Positions 1 through 6,354 of a stretch of 6,373 nucleotides of DNA are shown here, one piece after another. The notes beneath the pieces are model-generated. The model did not search any database. It worked only from the letters and a program-made list of their open reading frames with translations, and was not told the DNA's origin. The stretch is from positions 1 through 6,373 of the forward strand of contig CAMKYP010000237.1 of assembly GCA_946477505.1 (NCBI GenBank). The letters are read 5' to 3'. The stretch's first letter is position 1; the number at the start of each line of letters is the position of its first letter. Origin of the DNA: an uncultured Dechloromonas sp. Lineage in GTDB: Bacteria > Pseudomonadota > Gammaproteobacteria > Burkholderiales > Rhodocyclaceae. The translations under genes and the position numbers were made by a program.

Positions 1-338
1 GTGGCCAGTTGTTGCCCGGCCAGTTTGTCCGTGTCCGCATTCTGACCGGCGAGCGCGACGGTGTTTTCCTGGTGCCTCAGTCGGCGGTTCTACAAACCGA
101 GCAGGGCACGCTGGTCATGACCGCCGGCCCAGAGGACAAGGTCGCCCCGCGCCCGGTCAAGGCCGGCGAATGGTATGGCAAGGATTGGGTCATTCTCGGC
201 GGCCTGAATGCCGGCGACAAGGTGATCGTGGACAACCTGATCAAGCTGCGTCCCGGTGCGCCGGTCGCGCCCAAGGGCCCGAATGATGCACCGGCAGGAA
301 TGGCCGGCATGGCGGCTGGCGGCCCGGCCAAGCAGTAA
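1..338 (+). CDS. RND efflux periplasmic adaptor (MFP, AcrA/MexA type), C-terminal part
   Basis: This is the 3' end of a membrane-fusion protein that bridges an inner-membrane RND pump to an outer-membrane channel in the periplasm. The reading frame enters at base 3 and gives 111 residues before TAA at 336-338. The start and the lipoyl and hairpin domains lie upstream of the window. What is visible matches the last beta-barrel strand and the membrane-proximal domain of AcrA-type adaptors: LLPGQFVRVRI, then VPQSAVLQTEQGT, then GGLNAGDKVIVDNLIKLRPG. These correspond to the LPGMFV, VPQQGV and GLKAGDRV-KVRPG segments of AcrA. The protein ends in a low-complexity Gly/Ala/Met/Pro tail (APAGMAGMAAGGPAKQ), common and variable in this family. 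The pump gene starts 9 bp downstream, so the two are surely in one operon. The family is clear, but substrate range and the specific name (mexA, acrA, mexE and so on) cannot be set from this fragment. Confidence 0.92.
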   Translation, partial: GQLLPGQFVRVRILTGERDGVFLVPQSAVLQTEQGTLVMTAGPEDKVAPRPVKAGEWYGKDWVILGGLNAGDKVIVDNLIKLRPGAPVAPKGPNDAPAGMAGMAAGGPAKQ

Positions 339-342
339 GGAA
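337..342 (+). promoter_or_regulatory. Shine-Dalgarno site of the RND pump gene
   Basis: AAGGAA overlaps the TAA stop of the adaptor gene and lies 5 nt before the ATG at 348. Overlap of the ribosome-binding site with the preceding stop favours translational coupling of adaptor and pump. Confidence 0.8.
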
Positions 343-347
343 TCGCC

Positions 348-3300
348 ATGGCAAAATTCTTCATCAACCGGCCCATCTTCGCGTCGGTCATCTCGATCAT
401 CATCGTCATTGCCGGACTGGTCGCCTCGCGCGTATTGCCCATCGCGCAATATCCGCAAATCGCTCCGCCCACTGTGCTGATTACCGCCACCTACCCGGGT
501 GCTTCCGCTGAAACGCTGGCCAAGACCGTCGCCGCGCCGATCGAGGAGCAGCTCAACGGTGTCGAGAATATGGTGTACTTCACCTCGTCGGCCAGCGCCA
601 ACGGCGCGGTAACCATTACCGCCACCTTCGAGGTCGGCACCAACGTCGACATGGCTGCGGTGAACGTCAACAACCGCGTCAAGGCCGCGGAGCCGCGCCT
701 GCCTGAAGCCGTACGGCGCAACGGCGTGATCGTCCAGAAGCGCTCCAACGACATCCTGCAGGTCGTCGCGCTGAAGTCGGAGGGCGGCAAGTACAGCACG
801 CTCTATTTATCCAACTACGCCAGCCTGAACATCGTCGATGAACTGAAGCGCGTGAAAGGCGTCGGCGACGTGACCATTTTCGGCGCGCAGGACTACTCGA
901 TGCGTGTCTGGCTGAAGCCGGATCGCATGGCACAACTGGGACTGACCTCCAGCGAGGTTGCCGCCGCCATCACCGCCCAAAACGCCCAGAATGCGGCGGG
1001 GAAGATCGGCCAGGAGCCGGCACCGAACGACCAGCAACTGGTTTACACCGTCACGGCCAAGGGCCGCCTGTTGAGCGAGGAGGAGTTCGGCAATATCGTC
1101 ATCCGTGCCAGCGGCCCGGGCGGCCTGCTACGCCTCAAGGACATCGCCCGCATCGAACTCGGCGCCTACAGCTACGACCAGCGCGTGACGCTGGATGGCC
1201 AGCCGACCATTGCCATGGGTGTTTTCCTGCAAACCGGCGCCAATGCGCTGGAGGTCGCCGACTTGGTCAAGGCCAAGATGGCCGAGTTGAAGGGCAAGTT
1301 CCCGGAAGCGATGGACTACGTCATCCCCTTTGACACCACGCGCTTCGTGTCGGCATCGATCAACGAAGTGGTGAAAACCTTGATCGAGGCCATGGTGCTG
1401 GTACTGGCCGTCGTCTTCATTTTCCTGCAAAGCTGGCGCGCCACGCTGATCCCGATGGTCGCCGTGCCGATCTCGCTGATCGGCACCTTCGCCGGCCTGT
1501 GGTTGTTCGGTTTTTCGATCAATACACTGACCCTGTTCGCCATGGTGCTAGCCATCGGTATCGTGGTGGACGACGCCATCGTCGTGCTCGAGAACGTCGA
1601 GCGCCTGATGGCCGAAGAGAAGCTGCCGCCCAAGCAGGCAGCCATCAAGGCCATGCATCAGGTGACCGGTGCACTGATCGCCATCGTGCTGGTGCTGTGC
1701 GCGGTGTTCGTGCCGGTTGCCTTCCTCGGCGGCATCGCCGGTCAGCTGTACAAGCAGTTCGCCGTCACCGTGGCGGTGGCCGTGGTGCTCTCCGGCGTCG
1801 TCGCGCTGACGCTGACGCCCGCCCTGTGCGCGCTGCTGCTCAAGGCCCAGCATACCGAGAACAAGCTGTTCGCGCCGTTCAACCGCGCCTTCGAGCGATT
1901 GACCGACAACTACACCAAGGCCGTCGGCTTCACGCTCAAGCACGGCATCGTCGGCGCGCTGGTGTTCGCGCTGATCATCGGCGGCACCGCCCTCTTCTTC
2001 CGTGTCATTCCAGGCAGTTTCGTACCGTCCGAGGATCAGGGCTACCTGATCTCGGCGCTGATGCTGCCGGACGGCGCGACGCTGAAGCGTACCGAAAAGA
2101 CCGGTGAAGGCATGCGCCAGATGATCGCCAAGGACGAAGCGGTGAAGCACACCTTCATCGTCTCCGGCTTCGACCTGATCGGCGGCGGCAACAAGCCTAA
2201 CGCTGGCACCATGTTCATCCCTCTCAAAGACTGGTCTGAACGGCAAGGCAAGGCACAAGACCTCGCCGGCAAGTTCATGGGCTTCGGCATGATGCAGCCG
2301 GACGGCATGGGCCTGGTCTTCAACCCGCCACCGATCATGGGCCTGGGTACTGCCGGCGGCTTCGAAGTCTACGTGCAAAACCGCGTCGATGGCGATGCGC
2401 GCAAGCTCAACGAAGTCACGCAAGCCTTCATGGCCGAGTTGCAGAAGCATCCGGAATTCACCCGCATCTCGACTTTCTTCCGCCCGACCGTACCGCAGCT
2501 GTATGTCGAGGTCGACGAGCAGAAGGCGCTGGCTCTGGGCATTCCCGTCGCCGACATTTACTCGACGCTGCAAAGCACGATGGGCGCCTTGTACGTCAAC
2601 GACTTCAACAAGGCAGGCCGCGTCTATCGTGTGCAGCTGCAGGCCGAGGCCAACTACCGCATGAAGGCTGACGACATCGGCAAGGTCTATGTGCGCAGTG
2701 CGACCACCAACGCCATGATCCCGCTGTCGGCGGTGAGCAAGGTGAAGAATGTCGTCGGCCCGGAGCAGGTCGAGCGCTTCAACGGCTTCATCGCGGCCAA
2801 GGTGATGGGCGACTCGAAGCCGGGCATCAGCTCCGGCGACGCGATCAGGATCGTCGAGGAAGTGGCCAATGCCACCCTGCCCGACGGCTACAGCATCGCT
2901 TGGACCGGCCAGGCCTTCCAGGAAAAGCGTACGTCCGGCTCGTCGCTGCAGGCCTTCGGCTTCGCCATCATCATGGTCTTCCTGATTCTGGCGGCCCAGT
3001 ACGAGAAGTGGTCCTTGCCCATCGCCGTCGTGATGGCCGTGCCCTTCGCCCTGATGGGGGCGCTGACCGCCATCTGGCTGCGCGGCATGCCGAACGACAT
3101 CTACTTCCAGATCGGCCTCGTCGTGCTCATCGGACTGGCGTCGAAAAACGCCATCCTGATCGTCGAGTTCGCCGCCCAGAAGTACGCCGAGGGCATGAGT
3201 GCGGCCCAGGCCGCCGTCGAAGCGGCCCGCCTGCGCCTGCGGCCGATCATCATGACCTCGCTCGCCTTCGTGCTCGGCGTCTTCCCGCTGGTCAAGGCGA

Positions 3301-3470
3301 CCGGTGCCGGTGCTTCCGCCCGCCAGTCGATGGGAACCGGCGTCTTCGGCGGCATGCTCGCCGCAACATTCATCGCCACGCTATTCATACCGCTTTTCTT
3401 CAAATGGCTGGAGCGCGGCAAGCAAATCGACCCTTCGCACCTCGACAACAACGAGGAGGAAAAGGCATGA
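348..3470 (+). CDS. RND multidrug efflux pump, HAE-1 family (AcrB/MexB type)
   Basis: This inner-membrane, proton-driven drug exporter works as a trimer with the flanking adaptor and outer-membrane channel. It has 1040 residues against about 1049 for AcrB, and looks intact. It starts MAKFFINRPIFA, the typical cytoplasmic lead into TM1 (about residues 10-28). The TM2-TM6 cluster begins near residue 340 and includes GIVVDDAIVVLENVER with the proton-relay pair D408/D409. The second half has K933 in LASKNAILIVEF, and R963 and T970 in RLRLRPIIMTS, which are the counterparts of AcrB K940, R971 and T978, so the proton relay is complete. Multidrug (HAE-1) rather than metal (HME) transport is inferred from overall similarity and the paired Asp. 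By alignment from memory, two AcrB deep-pocket phenylalanines differ: F136 is Ile136 and F617 is Leu610. F178, F603, F608 and F623 are retained, and the switch loop is about two residues longer. Substrates cannot be predicted. The ATG at 348 is supported by an SD and the conserved N-terminus. Confidence 0.97.
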   Translation: MAKFFINRPIFASVISIIIVIAGLVASRVLPIAQYPQIAPPTVLITATYPGASAETLAKTVAAPIEEQLNGVENMVYFTSSASANGAVTITATFEVGTNVDMAAVNVNNRVKAAEPRLPEAVRRNGVIVQKRSNDILQVVALKSEGGKYSTLYLSNYASLNIVDELKRVKGVGDVTIFGAQDYSMRVWLKPDRMAQLGLTSSEVAAAITAQNAQNAAGKIGQEPAPNDQQLVYTVTAKGRLLSEEEFGNIVIRASGPGGLLRLKDIARIELGAYSYDQRVTLDGQPTIAMGVFLQTGANALEVADLVKAKMAELKGKFPEAMDYVIPFDTTRFVSASINEVVKTLIEAMVLVLAVVFIFLQSWRATLIPMVAVPISLIGTFAGLWLFGFSINTLTLFAMVLAIGIVVDDAIVVLENVERLMAEEKLPPKQAAIKAMHQVTGALIAIVLVLCAVFVPVAFLGGIAGQLYKQFAVTVAVAVVLSGVVALTLTPALCALLLKAQHTENKLFAPFNRAFERLTDNYTKAVGFTLKHGIVGALVFALIIGGTALFFRVIPGSFVPSEDQGYLISALMLPDGATLKRTEKTGEGMRQMIAKDEAVKHTFIVSGFDLIGGGNKPNAGTMFIPLKDWSERQGKAQDLAGKFMGFGMMQPDGMGLVFNPPPIMGLGTAGGFEVYVQNRVDGDARKLNEVTQAFMAELQKHPEFTRISTFFRPTVPQLYVEVDEQKALALGIPVADIYSTLQSTMGALYVNDFNKAGRVYRVQLQAEANYRMKADDIGKVYVRSATTNAMIPLSAVSKVKNVVGPEQVERFNGFIAAKVMGDSKPGISSGDAIRIVEEVANATLPDGYSIAWTGQAFQEKRTSGSSLQAFGFAIIMVFLILAAQYEKWSLPIAVVMAVPFALMGALTAIWLRGMPNDIYFQIGLVVLIGLASKNAILIVEFAAQKYAEGMSAAQAAVEAARLRLRPIIMTSLAFVLGVFPLVKATGAGASARQSMGTGVFGGMLAATFIATLFIPLFFKWLERGKQIDPSHLDNNEEEKA
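3453..3460 (+). promoter_or_regulatory. Shine-Dalgarno site of the outer-membrane channel gene
   Basis: GAGGAGGA lies inside the last codons of the pump gene, 6 nt before the ATG at 3467. It decides the start: the open frame continues upstream without a stop to about 2900, but that extension is out of frame over the pump gene and has no such site or signal peptide. Confidence 0.85.
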
Positions 3471-4894
3471 ATTCCCAAATCCTCACCCGTCTCACCCCGC
3501 TTGCCCTGGCGTTTGCCCTGAGCGGCTGCGCCGTTGGCCCGGACTACCTGCGCCCGGCTTCCCTGCTGCCGGCTGTCTTCAGCGAAGCCAAGCCAGCCGA
3601 AAATGTCGCCGTCGCCAGCAATCCGGCAATCAACCCAAGCTGGTGGACGCTATTCAACGACCCCACCTTGAACGACCTGGTGGATCAAGCACTCACCGGC
3701 AACGCCAGCCTGCGCCAAGCCATCGCCCGTGTTGAACAGGCCGATGCCGTTGCCCGCGAGGCCGGCGCCTCCTTCTTCCCGCAGATCGATGGTTCGGCCG
3801 GCCTCAGCAACTCCAAGGCCAGCACCAAGACGGCCACCTATTTCGCCACCCTGCCCCAGATACGCCACGCGCGCAGCGCGGGGCTGAGCACATCCTTCGA
3901 ACTCGATGTGTGGGGCCGCATTCGACGTACCAACGAGGCGGCACAGGCCAGCATACTGGCCACGCAGTACTCCCGTGATTCGATTCGCCTGAGCGTCGCC
4001 GGCCTGGTTACCGATACCTACCTGGCCCTCCGCGCCTACGACGCCCAACTCGCCGTAACGGCCGAAACCGTCAAGACGCGCGAGGAAAGCCTAAGTCTGG
4101 TCAAGACGCGTGTCGACGCCGGCCTGGCCTCTCCGCTCGACGGCTATCAGGCGGAAGGCGCGCTGGCGGCCGTCCAGGCGCAACTGGCCGAGCAACGTCG
4201 TCAGCGCACGCTGGCCGAACATCAGTTGGCTCTGCTCACGGGTAATCCAGAACTGAAAATCGCCGCCGGTAACCTGAAGCAATTGCCCTTGCTACCCGAA
4301 CCGCCGGCCGGCTTGCCATCGGACCTCATCGAAGGTCGTCCCGACGTGCGCCAGGCCGAACAGGAGCTGATCGCTGCCAACGCCGGCATCGGTATCGCGA
4401 AGGCAGGCTACTTCCCGAAATTCACCCTCACCGGCAGCCTGGGCAGCGAAAGCAAGGCGCTCTCCGACCTGTTCAGTGCCGGGTCCAGCGCCTGGTCGCT
4501 CGGCCTGTCGGCACTGATGCCCATTCTCGACTTCGGCCGCACCTCGGCCCGGGTCGACCAGGCCAAGGCACTCAACCAGCAATCGCTGGTTGCCTGGCAA
4601 AACAGCCTGCAGACCGCCTACAAGGAAGTCCGCGATGCGCTGGTCAGCCTGCGCGAATACGGCGATGAGGAGAAGGCTCAAGGCATCCGCGTCGACCGCG
4701 CCGAAAAGGCAATGGCGCTCTCCCGCCTGCGCTACGAAGCGGGCCATGTCGGCTATCTGGAAGTGCTTGATGCCCAACGCACCCTCAACGAGGCACAGTT
4801 GTCAGCAATCGGCGTTCGACAGGCCCGCCTGAGTACCTCGGTCGATTTGTTCAAGGCATTGGGCGGCGGCTGGAAAGCCGACAGCCAGAGCTGA
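3467..4894 (+). CDS. Outer-membrane efflux lipoprotein, NodT/OprM family
   Basis: This is the outer-membrane exit duct of the tripartite pump, expected to form a trimeric TolC-like beta-barrel with a long periplasmic alpha-barrel. It has 475 residues, usual for the family. The N-terminus is a lipoprotein signal: charged start, hydrophobic stretch LTPLALAFA, and lipobox LSGC with Cys21 as the predicted lipidated residue. Ala follows it, so inner-membrane retention is not predicted. CAVGPDYLRP right after the Cys is a family hallmark. The two OEP repeats are visible: FELDVWGRIRR (144-154) in the first, and SDLIEGRPDVRQAEQEL (from 285) followed by AGIGIAKAGYFPKFTLTGSLG in the second. YLEVLDAQRTLNEAQ starts at residue 430, and the C-terminus ends LFKALGGGW (461-469) plus a short tail. 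The start codon overlaps the pump's stop (ATGA, 3467-3470), implying coupled translation. A specific symbol such as oprM is not assigned because many paralogues share these motifs. Confidence 0.96.
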   Translation: MNSQILTRLTPLALAFALSGCAVGPDYLRPASLLPAVFSEAKPAENVAVASNPAINPSWWTLFNDPTLNDLVDQALTGNASLRQAIARVEQADAVAREAGASFFPQIDGSAGLSNSKASTKTATYFATLPQIRHARSAGLSTSFELDVWGRIRRTNEAAQASILATQYSRDSIRLSVAGLVTDTYLALRAYDAQLAVTAETVKTREESLSLVKTRVDAGLASPLDGYQAEGALAAVQAQLAEQRRQRTLAEHQLALLTGNPELKIAAGNLKQLPLLPEPPAGLPSDLIEGRPDVRQAEQELIAANAGIGIAKAGYFPKFTLTGSLGSESKALSDLFSAGSSAWSLGLSALMPILDFGRTSARVDQAKALNQQSLVAWQNSLQTAYKEVRDALVSLREYGDEEKAQGIRVDRAEKAMALSRLRYEAGHVGYLEVLDAQRTLNEAQLSAIGVRQARLSTSVDLFKALGGGWKADSQS

Positions 4895-4913
4895 TCCCAT
4901 ATCGGGCAATACG

Positions 4914-4931
4914 GGCTGCGAGTGCGCAGCC
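4914..4931 (+). other. Small hairpin after the efflux operon
   Basis: GGCTGCG (4914-4920) and CGCAGCC (4925-4931) form a perfect 7-bp stem with an AGTG loop, 19 nt after the OMF stop codon. It has no U-run of its own. It may stabilise the 3' end of the operon mRNA or assist the stronger terminator just downstream. That role is inference. Confidence 0.5.
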
Positions 4932-4937
4932 TGCCCA

Positions 4938-4969
4938 TGAAAAATGGCCGTTTCGACGGCCATTTTTCA
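4938..4969. terminator. Bidirectional rho-independent terminator between convergent genes
   Basis: TGAAAAATGGCCGT (4938-4951) and ACGGCCATTTTTCA (4956-4969) are perfect 14-bp complements around a TTCG tetraloop. The GC core GGCCGT/ACGGCC is flanked by five A on one side and five T on the other, so the RNA of either strand has a stem followed by a U-run. It lies 43 bp after the OMF stop and 36 bp after the phaR stop on the opposite strand, exactly where a shared terminator for two convergent transcripts is expected. Confidence 0.9.
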
Positions 4970-5005
4970 TTGCTTTATCGGCGACCGACGTGCCGGTTAG
5001 AAGTC

Positions 5006-5551
5006 TTACTTTTCAGGCTTGTCCGCCTGAAAACCGGTGAACATGTTACGCGTCTGGCTCTGCAGTTGATCCTGCATCGACTGGAACATTTTCTTGGACT
5101 GGTCCATGTAGGCCGTCATCATGCTTTGCATGGCCGGCTGCTGGAAGTTCAGGAACTGGTTCCAGAAATCGGTCTGCAGATGGGTGCTGTCGCCCGCCCC
5201 ATAAATGGTGCGCGACTGATCCTGCAGCTTCTGCTGGAAATCAACGAAAGTCTTCATGTTGTTTTCCAGGTACTTGCCCAACATGCCCTGCATGGTGCTG
5301 CCGTAGAAGCGGATAAAACCGGAAAGCAGTTCGCTGGAGAACATCGGCACGCCGCCCGTTTCCTCTTCGAGAATGATCTGGAGCAGGATGCTGCGCGTCA
5401 GGTCGTCGCCGGTTTTGGCATCGACCACCTTGAAAACCTCGAACTTGAGGACAAGATCCTTGACGTCGCCCAGCGTGATGTACGCACTCGTCTTGGTATC
5501 GTAAAGACGACGGTTGGGGTATTTCTTGATCAGGCGTACCGGTTCCGACAT
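5006..5551 (-). CDS. phaR: Polyhydroxyalkanoate synthesis repressor PhaR
   Basis: PhaR is a cytoplasmic DNA-binding protein that represses phasin (phaP) and its own gene, and is released from DNA when it binds nascent PHA/PHB granules. The predicted protein has 181 residues. The N-terminus MSEPVRLIKKYPNRRLYDT is the hallmark of the PHB accumulation regulator DNA-binding domain (about residues 4-64). It is followed by the PHB_acc region, including FSSELLSGFIRFYGSTMQG. The C-terminal third is rich in Gln, Met and Phe (FWNQFLNFQQPAMQSMM, FQSMQDQLQSQT), amphipathic and phasin-like, which fits granule binding. The ATG at 5551 was chosen over an in-frame start 31 codons upstream because it has a GAGGA site 7 nt before it, begins at the conserved domain edge, and lies downstream of the predicted -10 box. 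The gene is convergent with the efflux operon and shares its terminator. No pha biosynthesis gene is in the window, so its targets are elsewhere. Confidence 0.94.
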   Translation of the reverse strand: MSEPVRLIKKYPNRRLYDTKTSAYITLGDVKDLVLKFEVFKVVDAKTGDDLTRSILLQIILEEETGGVPMFSSELLSGFIRFYGSTMQGMLGKYLENNMKTFVDFQQKLQDQSRTIYGAGDSTHLQTDFWNQFLNFQQPAMQSMMTAYMDQSKKMFQSMQDQLQSQTRNMFTGFQADKPEK

Positions 5552-5558
5552 GCTGCGA

Positions 5559-5563
5559 TCCTC
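5559..5563 (-). promoter_or_regulatory. Shine-Dalgarno site of phaR
   Basis: On the minus strand GAGGA lies 7 nt before the ATG at 5551. It supports this start over the longer in-frame alternative at 5644, which would place the start inside a palindrome upstream of the promoter. Confidence 0.75.
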
Positions 5564-5579
5564 AAAACGATTGTTTGTG

Positions 5580-5588
5580 TGCAGCGCA
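5580..5588. promoter_or_regulatory. Putative PhaR operator 1 (TGC-AGC-GCA)
   Basis: TGC and GCA half-sites are separated by 3 nt, centred on 5584, about where the phaR transcript should start given the -10 box at 5591-5596. PhaR proteins are known to autoregulate and to bind TGC/GCA inverted repeats (CTGC-N3-GCAG type in Paracoccus), so bound PhaR would block the promoter. The match is short, and assignment rests on position plus the second copy upstream. Confidence 0.5.
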
Positions 5589-5590
5589 AC

Positions 5591-5596
5591 ATTATA
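5591..5596 (-). promoter_or_regulatory. Predicted phaR promoter -10 box
   Basis: The minus strand reads TATAAT, an exact sigma-70 -10 consensus, 39 bp upstream of the phaR ATG. This implies a start near 5584 and a leader of about 30 nt. No -35 match lies at 16-18 bp spacing, because that stretch is inside the GC-rich hairpin, and there is no extended -10 TG. The promoter may be weak or depend on other contacts. Confidence 0.55.
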
Positions 5597-5600
5597 GTGC

Positions 5601-5625
5601 AAAAAATAGGCGCCCGGAGGCGCCC
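5601..5625 (-). terminator. Terminator-like hairpin upstream of phaR
   Basis: On the minus strand GGCGCC, loop TCCG, GGCGCC forms a 6-bp all-GC stem (5609-5614 with 5619-5624), extended by one G-U pair. It is followed by A and then six T (5606-5601). This is a typical rho-independent terminator for transcription arriving from the chrA side, which would insulate phaR from read-through. Its T-run ends only 4 bp before the phaR -10 box. Confidence 0.7.
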
Positions 5626-5633
5626 GTTTGCTG

Positions 5634-5644
5634 TTGCAATGCAA
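5634..5644. promoter_or_regulatory. Putative PhaR operator 2 (TTGC-AAT-GCAA)
   Basis: TTGC and GCAA arms surround a 3-nt centre at 5639, giving a TGC-N3-GCA palindrome like that at 5580-5588 but with longer arms. The centres are 55 bp apart, about five helical turns. This resembles the TTGCATTGCAA-style sites expected for betaproteobacterial PhaR, recalled from general knowledge and not checked against a motif collection. Confidence 0.5.
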
Positions 5645-5645
5645 A

Positions 5646-5671
5646 ATTTCAGCAATTTTTCATGCTGAAAT
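5646..5671 (-). terminator. AT-rich hairpin, possible weak terminator
   Basis: ATTTCAGCA (5646-5654) and TGCTGAAAT (5663-5671) are perfect 9-bp complements with an 8-nt loop. On the minus strand the stem runs into a short T-rich stretch (ATTTTGC), so it could be a weak first terminator for the chrA transcript. The stem is only 3 of 9 GC, and it could equally be a protein-binding palindrome. Confidence 0.35.
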
Positions 5672-5729
5672 CCACACCGGCTTACTGGTAGCGCAGCAAG
5701 CGGCCATTGTCGATTGAACTACAATGATA

Positions 5730-5743
5730 TTGATTTAGATCAT
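5730..5743. promoter_or_regulatory. Putative FNR/Anr-type box
   Basis: TTGAT-TTAG-ATCAT matches the FNR/Anr consensus TTGAT-N4-ATCAA at 9 of 10 conserved bases. Such sites control oxygen-responsive genes in facultative and denitrifying proteobacteria. No obvious target promoter is seen: phaR's predicted start is about 150 bp away and there is no + strand gene nearby. It may be a chance match in AT-rich DNA. Confidence 0.35.
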
Positions 5744-5842
5744 CGATCAAGCACACCGCATCGCCGTCGGCTAAATTCTCCGCGCTTGCATACAGTCCGC
5801 TTGAGGGGCGACTAAGCATCACGTTGCAGACATACGTTGCTC

Positions 5843-6354
5843 TCACATCAGCGTCTTTGCTGCGAAGCCAATAAGCGCACAGCCGACAATCACATGAATG
5901 ATGTTTGCCTTGAAACGGAATAGCGCAATCGCTGCGCCCACGGCAATGATGGCAGACATCCACTCGAACGAACCTTCAAACCCTTTTGGCCACAGCACGT
6001 GGTAACCGAAGAACAACGCGAGGTTCAGGATGACACCAACAACGGCTCCCGTGATGGCGGTCAGCGGCGCCGTAAACTTCAGGTCGTCGTGGGTCGTCTC
6101 GACGAATGGGCCACCCATCAGGATGAAGACGAAAGACGGCAGGAAGGTGAACCAAGTGACCAGCATCGCCGCTACCGCACCCGCCAGGAAGAGGCTGTCC
6201 GGTCCAAACACGGCTTTGACGTAACCGCCAACGAAGCCGACGAAGGTGACCACCATGATGAGCGGCCCCGGTGTCGTTTCCCCGAGGGCCAAGCCATCAA
6301 TCATTTGCGTCGGCGTCAGCCAGCCATAGCCATCGACGGCACCCTGATAGACAT
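5843..6354 (-). CDS. chrA: Chromate transporter ChrA, C-terminal part (5' end off contig)
   Basis: ChrA (CHR family) is an inner-membrane transporter that exports chromate from the cytoplasm. About 170 residues are visible, ending at TGA (5843-5845). Full long-chain ChrA has about 400 residues, so this is roughly the second, C-terminal CHR domain. The frame reads VYQGAVDGYGWLTPTQMIDG and then LALGETTPGPLIMV, the conserved ETTPGPLIM segment of that domain. Hydrophobic stretches follow: VVTFVGFVGGYV, SLFLAGAVAAMLVTWFTFLPSFVFI, TGAVVGVILNLALFFGY, and a C-terminal pair from AIIAVGAAIALF to IIHVIVGCALIGF. The ATG at 6304 is not the true start: conserved codons continue upstream to 6354, where genomic DNA ends at adapter sequence. 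Chromate specificity is inferred from the family. Two terminator-like hairpins lie 3' of it, before phaR. Confidence 0.9.

Larger units (their letters stand above)
5552..5842. other. Intergenic region between phaR and chrA
   Basis: These 291 bp hold the phaR promoter, two putative PhaR operators and two hairpins in the half nearest phaR, and an isolated FNR-like box at 5730-5743. Parts of 5640-5780 are clearly more AT-rich than the coding DNA around them. I find no tRNA or other RNA gene. A 45-codon frame on the minus strand (5682-5819) has no ribosome-binding site and no recognisable motif. For 5744-5842 I see nothing assignable. Confidence 0.7.

Noticed and set aside
1548..2573. 341-residue open frame on the minus strand inside the RND pump gene
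   Set aside because: The composition is extreme in His, Arg, Asp and Gln with no hydrophobic core or known motif. It is antisense to strongly conserved pump codons and is explained by high-GC codon bias.
2900..3466. Upstream extension of the outer-membrane channel reading frame
   Set aside because: It overlaps the pump gene in another frame and is Arg/Pro/His-rich. The real start at 3467 has an SD, a lipoprotein signal peptide and the conserved CAVGPDYLRP.
4070..4109. Direct repeat GTCAAGACGCG in the outer-membrane channel gene
   Set aside because: The two copies encode VKTR at two points of an alpha-helical, coiled-coil segment typical of the family. Codon bias and heptad-like repetition explain it.
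5552..5644. 31-residue N-terminal extension of PhaR from an in-frame start at 5644
   Set aside because: The extension lacks family conservation, begins inside a palindrome upstream of the predicted -10 box, and the internal ATG at 5551 has a proper GAGGA site.
4922..5668. 248-residue open frame on the + strand covering all of phaR
   Set aside because: It is antisense to a clear phaR gene. Its start lies in the shared terminator region, it has no Shine-Dalgarno site, and its His/Leu/Val-rich composition is typical of a frame opposite a real gene.
5685..5760. tRNA-like pieces (GGTAGCGCA, GTTCAATC) and a CATTGT/ACAATG inverted repeat
   Set aside because: The D-loop-like and T-loop-like pieces are on opposite strands and no cloverleaf or acceptor stem can be built. 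The 6-bp repeat is within chance expectation.
5682..5819. 45-codon minus-strand frame (MLSRPSSGLYASAENLADGD...LLRYQ)
   Set aside because: No ribosome-binding site, no recognised motif, and it lies over the FNR-like box. A longer version overlaps chrA in another frame. It could be a gene remnant, but nothing positive supports it.
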